From Bacillota bacterium (GTDB taxonomy: Bacteria; Bacillota; UBA994), in contig WSXW01000002.1 of the NCBI GenBank assembly GCA_009773495.1, positions 1 through 64,000 on the forward strand: 64,000 bases of DNA, in the 5' to 3' direction. Positions 27,307-34,984 of the stretch are shown here, piece after piece. Numbering within the stretch: the first letter of the stretch is position 1; every line of letters starts with the position of its first letter. A program made the position numbers and the translations under genes. The notes beneath the pieces were generated by a model. It saw only the letters and a program-made list of their open reading frames with translations. It ran no database searches and was not told the DNA's origin.

Positions 27307-28794
27307 ATGCTGATTCTTGTCTTGGAGGCTTCCACGGCGTCGGCCAAGGCCATGTTGTACGACGATCGTCTAGGCATCGTTGGCATTTTGCCTAGGAACT
27401 ACTCTCTGGATGCCGGCGATACGGTGACGTATGACGCCGACAAACTGATGTGGGAAACGCTCCGAGCAGGGCGAGAGCTCTTAGCGCAAAAGGGAATAGA
27501 CCATGTAGACATGATTGCCACGTGTAGTATTTGGAGTCATTCTCTTTTGATGCTTGACAACAATAAGCGCCCGGTCGGGCGTCTTAGCACCTGGGCTGAC
27601 ACAAAGCCATGGCCGACCACCGAAAAATACAGGCGCGACATTAAACTTTTCGTCTCCCTATATAAGCGCACCGGTTGCCCCATTCACACCACATATACTC
27701 TCTGGAAATATATCCATGAAAAAGAGTCTGGCTCTACTGATGGCGTGGCTTTCATCGCTTCTATGCCGGAGTATCTTTTTTATAAGCTCACCGAGGAGTT
27801 TGCAGTTTCTAAGAGCACTGCCTCGGCCAGTGGCTTCTTGAATCTGTATTCGTTGGAGTGGGACAAAGAGGTATTAAGCCTAGCAGGGGTTGATGAAAAA
27901 ATGCTCCCCAAGCTAGTGGGGTCAGAATATACTGCGCCTCTAACCAAGGGAGCGGCAGAAATTTTAGGCCTACTAGAAGGCATTCCAGTTCTTATAACCG
28001 GCGCGGATGGTTGCATGAACCATGTAGCAGCAGGCGGATTTAGCGAGGATATTATGACTCTCTCCATAGGTACTAGCGCTGCCATGCGCCTAGCGACCGA
28101 TAGGCCGATCCTTGCCGACTACCCTGCCACGTGGTGCTATGTCGGCGTGGAAAACATGTGGGTGGCGGGGAGTGCCACGGCCGGTGCGGGTAATTGTGTG
28201 GACTGGATAGGCAAAAAGATTCTCGGAATTAAGAACAGCCTTTCGCTCAAGGAATTAGATGCTGGCGCAGAAAAGGCCCTCTTGAGGGGGGATGCCCCTA
28301 TCTTTTTGCCGTTCTTAGCAGGAGAGCGCTGCCCGGCCTGGGATGACACCAAGAGTGCTATGTTTTGTGAACTGCGCATCAACCATGACATCTATGATCT
28401 CTACTATGCCGTTCTGGAAGGCGTGCTTTTCAATCTCAGGCAGTGTTATGAGATTACCATTCCCATCATCGGTCGTTCCCCAAAATTCATCAGTATTTCC
28501 GGTGGCATCGAAGAGTCACCGCTGTGGTTATCAATGGCGGCTTCGATCTTTGGTTTGCCCGTGCATACCAATGGGCTGATGCATACTTCATTGCTCGGCA
28601 CCGCCTATATGGGGTTAAAAGCTGCAGGTGTCATGGACTCAGTAAGAGACATAGCTCCCCAGATAGGGGGCAGCTATGAGCCGGAGTGTGACAGAGCAGA
28701 GTTTTTTACTAAGCGCTTTCAGAGGTATTTAAAATACTATGCATGGGAAACTTTAGGCCGGTCTGCGCGGGACAAGGATGGTGACTACAGGTGA
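27307..28794 (+). CDS. FGGY family carbohydrate kinase
   Basis: About 495 residues, actin-like ATPase kinase. Seen: N-terminal ILVLEASTASAKAMLYD (phosphate 1 loop, D/E variants), GADGCMNHVAAGG and SIGTSAAMR in the second half, catalytic Asp in the AGAGNCVDW region, FLPFLAGERCPAWD (as in gluconate/xylulose kinases) and the adenosine motif ISGGIEESPLWL. Likely phosphorylates the sugar acid or its keto form. The ATG at 27307 follows AAGGGG with 10 bases; the TTG at 27298 is too near. Its stop overlaps the next start (GTGA). Confidence 0.9.
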   Translation: MLILVLEASTASAKAMLYDDRLGIVGILPRNYSLDAGDTVTYDADKLMWETLRAGRELLAQKGIDHVDMIATCSIWSHSLLMLDNNKRPVGRLSTWADTKPWPTTEKYRRDIKLFVSLYKRTGCPIHTTYTLWKYIHEKESGSTDGVAFIASMPEYLFYKLTEEFAVSKSTASASGFLNLYSLEWDKEVLSLAGVDEKMLPKLVGSEYTAPLTKGAAEILGLLEGIPVLITGADGCMNHVAAGGFSEDIMTLSIGTSAAMRLATDRPILADYPATWCYVGVENMWVAGSATAGAGNCVDWIGKKILGIKNSLSLKELDAGAEKALLRGDAPIFLPFLAGERCPAWDDTKSAMFCELRINHDIYDLYYAVLEGVLFNLRQCYEITIPIIGRSPKFISISGGIEESPLWLSMAASIFGLPVHTNGLMHTSLLGTAYMGLKAAGVMDSVRDIAPQIGGSYEPECDRAEFFTKRFQRYLKYYAWETLGRSARDKDGDYR

Positions 28795-29726
28795 AAGTGC
28801 TAATTACCCCTAAATCGTTCAAGAACTACAAGGGAAAGACCTACCCACTTCTCGAAAGTGCGGGCTGGCAAATCATCGAAAATAACACGGGCAGGACATT
28901 ATCCGAGAATGAGGTTATTGAGCTAGCGGGAGAGGGTGTATATGGTATCATCGTCGGCATCGATATCTTGTCTGAGCGGGTGCTTAAGAACTGTAGAGAC
29001 TTAAGGGCAATTTCGAAGTACGGTGTCGGCTTAGACAATATCGATTTAGCGGCCGCAGCGAGACTCAACATCAAGATAATGAATGCGGTGGGTAGCAATA
29101 ATATCTCGGTCGCAGAGTTGACGCTAGCCCTTATGTTCGAAGCCGCCCGCAGGGTTTCGGTCCTCGGCGCAAACGTTAAGGCACACCGCTGGGAAAGACT
29201 TATGGGCATGGAGTTGACAGGGAAGACCGTCGGCTTGATCGGTGGTGGGCAAATAGGAAAGGAAGTAGCAAAACGGGCCAGAGGATTAGGTATGTACGTG
29301 AGCATATTTGACCCTTATTTTAAGGACTCTGCTTTTCTTGAGGAGCATCAGATCCACTTGTGCGGGTCGCTACACGACCTATTGAGAGTATCAGACGTGG
29401 TGTCCCTGCATTTGCCTTTGACTACAGACACCAAATACATCTTGAACAGCGAGACTCTCAGTCTCATGAAACCGACAGGCGTCTTGCTCAACACTTCCCG
29501 GGGCGAGCTAGTAGACGAAGCTGCACTTTATGTGGCGCTCAAAGAAAAGGTGATTGCCTTTGCCGCCCAAGATGTGTTTTCCATGGAACCGCCAGCGCCA
29601 GATGAAAAGCTGCTATCCTTGGACAATTTCCTATTGACACCCCATGCGGGAGCTTACACGGCGGAAGCAATTGAGAGAATGGCACTCCATTCTACACACA
29701 ATCTCCTTAGAATGCTCAACACTTAG
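28791..29726 (+). CDS. D-2-hydroxyacid dehydrogenase (phosphoglycerate-dehydrogenase-like)
   Basis: A 311-residue NAD(P)-dependent dehydrogenase. Seen: the nucleotide motif GLIGGGQIGKEVAKRA, active-site Arg in NTSRGELVDEAAL, the Glu in VFSMEPP and the His in LTPHAGAYT. No ACT or regulatory domain is present, so it is not likely the serine-pathway enzyme. In the operon it probably oxidises a phosphorylated hydroxyacid intermediate. It starts with GTG overlapping the kinase stop by four bases. Confidence 0.88.
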   Translation: MKVLITPKSFKNYKGKTYPLLESAGWQIIENNTGRTLSENEVIELAGEGVYGIIVGIDILSERVLKNCRDLRAISKYGVGLDNIDLAAAARLNIKIMNAVGSNNISVAELTLALMFEAARRVSVLGANVKAHRWERLMGMELTGKTVGLIGGGQIGKEVAKRARGLGMYVSIFDPYFKDSAFLEEHQIHLCGSLHDLLRVSDVVSLHLPLTTDTKYILNSETLSLMKPTGVLLNTSRGELVDEAALYVALKEKVIAFAAQDVFSMEPPAPDEKLLSLDNFLLTPHAGAYTAEAIERMALHSTHNLLRMLNT

Positions 29727-29752
29727 CTACAGCGGCTGGTTGGAGGTTAAAA

Positions 29753-30397
29753 ATGAAAAAATGGCACGTTTTAAACAGCATAGTCAGCGTAGGATTGGTA
29801 GCGGTCGTGAGAGCAGAGAATAGCGAAATGGCGACGAGCATTGCCTCTGCTTGCTTGGAGGGGGGATTGTCGGCTATAGAAATAACGTATACAGTTCCTG
29901 GTGCGACGGACATTATCAGTAAGCTTAGCCATACTCATGGCCACAATATTATCTTAGGGGCTGGAACGGTGCTTGACCCAGAAACAGCCCGACTGGCCAT
30001 TCTGGCCGGTGCGCAATACATAGTCAGCCCGAGTTTCAACCTGGACACGGCTCGCCTGTGCAATCGCTATCAGGTGCCATACATGGCTGGCGTCATGACC
30101 ATTCGGGAAGTCATCGAGGCGCTAGAGAATGGTGTCGATATCTTAAAAGTTTTTCCGGGTGAGATCTTTGGGCCACAAATTATTAAGTCCATCAAAGGAC
30201 CACTGCCGCAAGCCAATTTATTGCCAACAGGCGGCGTTTCGCTTGAAAATGTCGAACAATGGATATCCGCAGGAGCGATCGCAGTGGGAGTCGGTGGCCA
30301 GTTGACGGCCGGGGCCAAAACAGGCAACTATGGAGCAATAACCGAGTATGCAAGCAAGATGATTGCAAAGATACGGTCGGCCAGAGCAAAGAGTTAG
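29753..30397 (+). CDS. eda: 2-keto-3-deoxy-6-phosphogluconate/KHG aldolase
   Basis: A 214-residue class I aldolase of the KDPG/KHG family that splits a 2-keto-3-deoxy (or keto-hydroxy) acid to pyruvate plus an aldehyde. Seen: VAVVRAENSEMA, the Glu in SAIEITYTVPGA, GAGTVLDPE, the Schiff-base Lys in VDILKVFPGE (about residue 131), and LLPTGGVSLENVEQWISAGA. Length is normal. GGAGG precedes the ATG. It is the final catabolic step of the operon before the transporter. Confidence 0.92.
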   Translation: MKKWHVLNSIVSVGLVAVVRAENSEMATSIASACLEGGLSAIEITYTVPGATDIISKLSHTHGHNIILGAGTVLDPETARLAILAGAQYIVSPSFNLDTARLCNRYQVPYMAGVMTIREVIEALENGVDILKVFPGEIFGPQIIKSIKGPLPQANLLPTGGVSLENVEQWISAGAIAVGVGGQLTAGAKTGNYGAITEYASKMIAKIRSARAKS

Positions 30398-30556
30398 CGG
30401 TGTGAGCAACTGTTGTTGCGTAGGCTGCACCGTCAAAAATGTTGGCGCAAGAGGAGGAGGTGTGCTCTGGGTCAAATTATGTTGAGTGTGCGTTGGATGT
30501 GATAGGGGAGCGTAAATTGAGCTAAATGTGAAACGAGAAAATAGGAGGGAAAACAG

Positions 30557-31573
30557 GTGACAACAAAACGCTCACGAAAAGGTCTTACCGTCTTGATGGT
30601 AGTGGCCTTAGCCACGGCGATGCTGTTAGTCAGCGGGTGTCAAGAGGAAGAGCAGGAGAAGTTTGTGCTTAGGTTTAACCATGTATTAGCACCGACGGAG
30701 CCCTATCATCAAGGATTCCTAGATTGGGCTAAGCGCGTATCCGAGCGGACTAATGGGGGCCTGACAATCGAAGTTTCTCCGAGTGCCCAACTCGGCAAAG
30801 AAGAAGACATCATCGAGCAGCTAAGAATGGGAGCTAATATAGGGCAAAATACTGACTCTGCCCGCCTTGGCATGTACGTGCCAGCCATCGCTGTCTTAAA
30901 TGCGCCGTATTTCGTCGACAACATCGACGAGGTCACCAAGCTTAGAGATCTGCCAGCTGTCCAGCAATGGCTGAAAGAACTTGAGTTTAAATTTGGTATT
31001 AAGGTTTTGTCATTTAACTGGGTACAGGGCCATCGGTACATGATAACTAACGTACCGATCAGACATCCAGACGATCTCAAGGGTCTCCGTATCAGAACCC
31101 CTGGGGTACCAATTTGGCAGGAATCTATCCGCGCCATTGGCGCGACTCCTGTATCACTTCCCTTTGGAGAAGTCTATACGGCGATGCAGACAGAGGCTAT
31201 TGACGGTGCTGAACTCGTGTATCGCAACGTGACTGGGGCAAAACTCTTTGAGATTGCCGATTACCTGAGCGAGACGGGGCATATTTTGTTGATCAACTTC
31301 TCCATCGTGGGGAGAGCGTGGTTTGACAGCCTACCTGCTGAATATCAGAAGATACTTATTGAGGAGAATGAAAAAGCCGGCCTAGAGACCTCGAGAAAAA
31401 TGGAAGCGGATATAGCTGTGGCGAGGGCAGAACTTGTGCAAAATGGCATGACCATCATCACTGATGTTGACGTGGCGGCCTTTAGGGCAGCCGGCGAGGC
31501 AGCCTACGCTGCACTAAATCTCACAGCGGCACGCGACAAAATATACGAACAGCTAGGCAAAACAAGGCCCTAA
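30557..31573 (+). CDS. dctP: TRAP transporter substrate-binding protein DctP
   Basis: A 338-residue lipoprotein: a lipobox LLVSGC at about residues 23-28 indicates membrane anchoring on the outer face. The DctP fold motifs follow: FNHVLAPTEPYHQG, a Gln/Asp binding cleft, and the conserved Arg in GLRIRTPG, which salts to the carboxylate of the ligand. TRAP systems import organic and sugar acids using ion gradients. GTG start after AGGAGGG. First of three transporter genes in the operon. Confidence 0.93.
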   Translation: MTTKRSRKGLTVLMVVALATAMLLVSGCQEEEQEKFVLRFNHVLAPTEPYHQGFLDWAKRVSERTNGGLTIEVSPSAQLGKEEDIIEQLRMGANIGQNTDSARLGMYVPAIAVLNAPYFVDNIDEVTKLRDLPAVQQWLKELEFKFGIKVLSFNWVQGHRYMITNVPIRHPDDLKGLRIRTPGVPIWQESIRAIGATPVSLPFGEVYTAMQTEAIDGAELVYRNVTGAKLFEIADYLSETGHILLINFSIVGRAWFDSLPAEYQKILIEENEKAGLETSRKMEADIAVARAELVQNGMTIITDVDVAAFRAAGEAAYAALNLTAARDKIYEQLGKTRP

Positions 31574-31677
31574 TCACTCGTCGTAGTGATACGGGTGGCA
31601 TGTCGGCCCTGCGTTATCGCGGGGCTGGATGCCGCCTGTAAATCCGGCTAGCTGTGCAGAGAGGTGGTTAGGAAATT

Positions 31678-32154
31678 ATGGCAATCGTATCAAGGGTCTA
31701 TGACTTCATTTGCCGAACTGAACTGTTCATCACTAAAGCTTTTATAGCTGCGCTCACCGGGCTGGTCTTCTTCTCGGCCCTAGCAAGAACCTTGCGCCAC
31801 CCCGTGAGCTGGGCCATAGACATAGCGATTTTTCTTTTCGTCTGGTGCGTTTTTTTCAGTGCTGATATAGCTATGCGCAAAGATAAGCTGGTAACAGTCG
31901 ACATCGTGACTGTTTATCTGCCCCCAAAAATCCAGCGCGCCCTTAAATTAGTTAATTATCTTATTATCAGCTTATTTTTGTTTTTTTTAATATATTATAG
32001 TATTCATTTATCCTATACTAGCAGATTTGTGCGCTTTCAAGGGATAACTTGGTTCAGCTACACCTGGGTTGTCTTGAGTGTGCCTGTTGGGTGTACGTTG
32101 TTACTCATCACATCTATCTTGAAGATGTGGAAGTGTTATAAAAATGGACCCTAA
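31678..32154 (+). CDS. dctQ: TRAP transporter small permease DctQ
   Basis: A 158-residue membrane protein with four hydrophobic segments and the family pattern WAIDIAIFLFVWCVFFSADI followed by a charged RKDKLVTVDIV. It holds the large permease and binding protein in the import complex. GAGAGGTGG precedes the ATG; the gene follows dctP at 104 bases and precedes dctM at 42 bases. Confidence 0.9.
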   Translation: MAIVSRVYDFICRTELFITKAFIAALTGLVFFSALARTLRHPVSWAIDIAIFLFVWCVFFSADIAMRKDKLVTVDIVTVYLPPKIQRALKLVNYLIISLFLFFLIYYSIHLSYTSRFVRFQGITWFSYTWVVLSVPVGCTLLLITSILKMWKCYKNGP

Positions 32155-32196
32155 GGCAAATCAAATATCAGCGGCAGTTAGCAGGAGGACGACCAG

Positions 32197-33480
32197 ATGA
32201 CTCTAGTGTTTTTTCTTTTTCTGCTGTTTATGATGATGGGCATGCCCGTCGCCTATGCTATTGGCATATCAGGGACTGTCTTTTTTCTGCAGCTGGGGAC
32301 GCTGCCTCTGACTATACCGGTGCAGCTTTTTCTCACACAGTCGCAAAATTTCGTTTTGCTGGCCATTCCACTGTTCGTGTTTGCAGGCAATCTCCTCAAC
32401 GAAACGGGCATAACTGTTCGCTTACTAAAACTCTCATCCATCTTGGTAGGGCATTTCCGAGCTGGCTTGGCACAGGTTACAGTAGTTTTATCGGCTATGA
32501 TGGGCGGCATCTCGGGTTCGGCCATTGCCGATGCCTCTATGCAAGGACGCATTTTGCGAGACGGAATGATCGCGAGAGGTTATTCTAGGGGCTTCTCCGC
32601 CGGCATCATCGGCACAAGCGCCCTCATCGTGACCATGATTCCACCAAGCATTGGCCTCGTCTTGTATGGAAGCATTGGCGAGGTTTCTATCGGTCGTCTC
32701 TTTGCCGCAGGCATCGTACCGGGTCTCCTCATAACAGTTTTTTTGTTTGCGGGTGTGGAATTTGTCGCTAGAAGGAAAGGCTACCAACCGGAACGGCAGA
32801 CCAGAGCCCCAGTTAAAGAGATGGCAGTTACTTTTGTCGAATGTATCTGGGCTTTTCTCTTCCCCATTATTTTGATGGCTGGGTTGCGGCTTGGTTTTTT
32901 CACTCCGTCAGAAGCTGGTGCTTTTGCGGCAGTCTATGCCATAGTGATTGGGGTATTTGCGTACAAAGAATTTACCTGGGGAAAATTTTTAAAAACCTTA
33001 GAGTCCACAGCCATTGATATTGGCATGATTATGCTCGTCATCAGCATGTCTGCAATTTTCAGCTACGGTATAACGTGGGACGGGTTGCCACAGGCGCTAG
33101 CTCAGTTCCTGTTGGGGATATCATCCATCCCTTGGGTGATAATGCTTATTATCATTCTGTTCTTGCTTGTTGCCGGGATGTTCATGGACTCTACGGTCTT
33201 AATTTTACTTCTCACCTCCATACTTGTTCCTGTCGCCGGCACTTTGGGCATTGATCTGGTGCATTTTGGCATTGTGATGGTCTTAACGCTTACGGTGGGG
33301 CTCCTCACTCCCCCTCTTGGCGTCGTCATGTTTGTCGTTTGCTCGATATTTGAATGTTCTATCTGGGAATTTATGAAAGAATCGTGGGTATTTATGGCGC
33401 TCGTAGTGCTTGCAGTAATGCTGGTCATTTTCTTTCCCGGGCTCGCATTATTCTTGCCCAACTTATTTTTTGGAACATAA
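32197..33480 (+). CDS. dctM: TRAP transporter large permease DctM
   Basis: A 427-residue membrane protein with about eleven to twelve hydrophobic segments. Seen: GMPVAYAIGISG near the N terminus, the GNLLNETGIT loop, the SGSAIADAS stretch and the two-fold repeated GLLTPPLGVVMFV pattern of DctM/SiaM large permeases. It forms the sodium-coupled transport path. GGAGG precedes the ATG. Followed by the second SDR at about 30 bases. Confidence 0.92.
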   Translation: MTLVFFLFLLFMMMGMPVAYAIGISGTVFFLQLGTLPLTIPVQLFLTQSQNFVLLAIPLFVFAGNLLNETGITVRLLKLSSILVGHFRAGLAQVTVVLSAMMGGISGSAIADASMQGRILRDGMIARGYSRGFSAGIIGTSALIVTMIPPSIGLVLYGSIGEVSIGRLFAAGIVPGLLITVFLFAGVEFVARRKGYQPERQTRAPVKEMAVTFVECIWAFLFPIILMAGLRLGFFTPSEAGAFAAVYAIVIGVFAYKEFTWGKFLKTLESTAIDIGMIMLVISMSAIFSYGITWDGLPQALAQFLLGISSIPWVIMLIIILFLLVAGMFMDSTVLILLLTSILVPVAGTLGIDLVHFGIVMVLTLTVGLLTPPLGVVMFVVCSIFECSIWEFMKESWVFMALVVLAVMLVIFFPGLALFLPNLFFGT

Positions 33481-33512
33481 GGCGAGGCGCTTGATTAAGG
33501 AGGATGTTAGTG

Positions 33513-34274
33513 ATGTATTTTCATAATCAGGCGGTGCTCATAACTGGCGCCGGCGCAGGCATAGGTCGTAAAACTGCCGTGTTATTCGCTGAGCGGGGCG
33601 CAAAAGTGGCAGTCAATGATTTGCGCGCATCAGCTGGTGGTGAGGAGACACTGCAGTTGGTGCGGAACTTGGGCGCTGAAGGCATCTTTGTGGCGGGAGA
33701 CGTCTCTGTAGCCTTGGATGCTGAGAAGATGGTCAACGAAACTGTTTCGGCATTTGGCAAAATTGATATCTTGATCAACAATGCAGGGATTGTCCTGCCA
33801 GGTCGCGTAGACAATATGTCGGAAGACGACTTTGATAGAACGATGCGGGTAAATGTGAAAGGCGCCTTCTTGGTAGCCAAATATGCCGTTTTGGAGATGA
33901 AAAAGCGTGGTGGAGGGGCTATTGTAAATATCGCTTCTGTCGCTGCCCTCAAAGGCATACAGGACAGAAGTGCTTATTGTGCCTCCAAAGGCGCTCTCGT
34001 CTCTCTCACTAGGGCGATGGCCGCCGATTATTTAAAAGAGAACATCCGCGTTAACTGCGTTTGCCCCGGCACCACTTATACACCGTCCTTAGAGGAGAGG
34101 ATACAGGCACACAAAGACCCAGAAGCGATGCGAGCCGAATTCATTAGCAGGCAACCCATGGGGCGTCTTGGCAAAGAAGAAGAAATAGCCCATGCTGTTT
34201 TGTTTGCTTGCTGCGCTGAAGCCGCCTTTATGAACGGCAGCATCGTCAGCATTGACGGCGGTGCCTTAATCTAA
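33513..34274 (+). CDS. SDR oxidoreductase (FabG/keto-deoxy-sugar-acid dehydrogenase-like)
   Basis: A 253-residue short-chain dehydrogenase. Seen: TGAGAGIGRKTA, NNAG, catalytic Ser in NIASVAAL and YCASKGAL, and PGTTYTPS, with the C-terminal MNGSIVSIDGGA. It resembles SDRs that oxidise 2-keto-3-deoxy sugar acids, but general FabG-like roles cannot be excluded. The ATG at 33513 (or the adjacent GTG) is used because AAGGAGG ends just before an ATG at 33504 that is too close. It is the last gene of the operon. Confidence 0.82.
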   Translation: MYFHNQAVLITGAGAGIGRKTAVLFAERGAKVAVNDLRASAGGEETLQLVRNLGAEGIFVAGDVSVALDAEKMVNETVSAFGKIDILINNAGIVLPGRVDNMSEDDFDRTMRVNVKGAFLVAKYAVLEMKKRGGGAIVNIASVAALKGIQDRSAYCASKGALVSLTRAMAADYLKENIRVNCVCPGTTYTPSLEERIQAHKDPEAMRAEFISRQPMGRLGKEEEIAHAVLFACCAEAAFMNGSIVSIDGGALI

Positions 34275-34381
34275 TACAAAAGTAACCCCGGAGTCATCGC
34301 GAGAGTCCAGGTGGCCGCCTTCGTGAAGTTCTTACAGGCTAAAGATAAAAGCCCGGATGAAGCTGTCACCTGTACCTAAAG

Positions 34382-34588
34382 ATGGAGAAAAGTTTATCCG
34401 CCGGGACTATTAACACCTACATTTCTTCAATCAGGTTTTTCTTCATACACATGCTAGGTAAGGAGTGGGACAAGAAAAAGATTCGCGGATGCAAGTATAC
34501 GCCGGATGATTGGTTGTTTACTGGCCAAAATCCCGCAGATCATGTTAACGTCAAGACCATCAAGAATACCCTAATTAAGCCCGGCTAG
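34382..34588 (+). pseudogene. Tyrosine recombinase remnant
   Basis: A 68-codon frame that joins an N-terminal recombinase segment (SAGTINTYISSIRFFF, the SAM-like core-binding domain) directly to a C-terminal-looking piece (DDWLFTGQNPADH). About 130 residues that should lie between are missing, with the catalytic Arg and most of the His/Tyr box. Upstream (about 34318-34378) another frame has similar text that stops, suggesting a frameshifted beginning. The specific family is uncertain; it is not functional. Confidence 0.6.
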
Positions 34589-34664
34589 GAACGGTGGGGA
34601 ACAAAAAAACGGGGAGCCACGGGATTGAAACCCCATTGCCACCCCGCGACTTCATTCTTCTGGG

Positions 34665-34751
34665 CAATCGGAAATTTTGCATGTTCTGTGTAAGGCTTAG
34701 CTTATGCTAGATGACGGAAGTTGAGCCTTTTTAACGCAAAACTTCCGATTG
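34665..34751. repeat. Inverted-repeat element (MITE-like)
   Basis: Arms at 34665-34680 and 34736-34751 (16 bases, 15 match: CAATCGGAAATTTTGC and its complement with one change) around about 55 bases, with looser inner pairing. It carries no coding capacity. It lies at the broken end of a nitroreductase fragment, so it could be a small mobile element that cut that gene. Confidence 0.55.
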
Positions 34752-34873
34752 AACCCTTTTAGAATCGTCCCTTTTGTTACTCCGAGCCACACGCTACCAA
34801 GACCTAATCCAGTAGCAGCTAGAAGTATGTTCTGGACCGGGGCAGGGGAGTCAGCATCCCTAAATAGCTCCAT
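34697..34873 (-). pseudogene. Nitroreductase fragment
   Basis: A 58-codon minus-strand frame. Its first about 33 codons include APVQNILLAATGLGLGSVWLGV, the conserved C-terminal-half motif of FMN nitroreductases. The remainder reads through the inverted-repeat element and no longer matches. The N-terminal flavin-binding half is missing upstream, although an AGAGGGG precedes the ATG by chance or as a relic. Not functional. Confidence 0.6.
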
Positions 34874-34908
34874 TTTAACCCCTCTTTTAAGAAGTATTAT
34901 ACCAATTT

Positions 34909-34931
34909 AGTTGTTCCACCATGGAACAACT
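34909..34931. promoter_or_regulatory. Palindrome AGTTGTTCCA/TGGAACAACT
   Basis: A perfect 10-bp inverted repeat around CCA, about 55 bases before the YcdB/SLH gene. It could be an operator or a terminator stem for the minus-strand fragment; the sequence does not decide. Confidence 0.4.
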
Positions 34932-34984
34932 TTCCTTGCATTGCGTCTAACAAGTGTATCCAATTTCTTTAAGGGGGAGATATC

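Noticed and set aside
34619-34635. GGATTGAAACCCC resembling the 3' end of many CRISPR repeats
   Set aside because: Only one copy is present, with no spaced repeats or cas genes nearby; it is a chance match.
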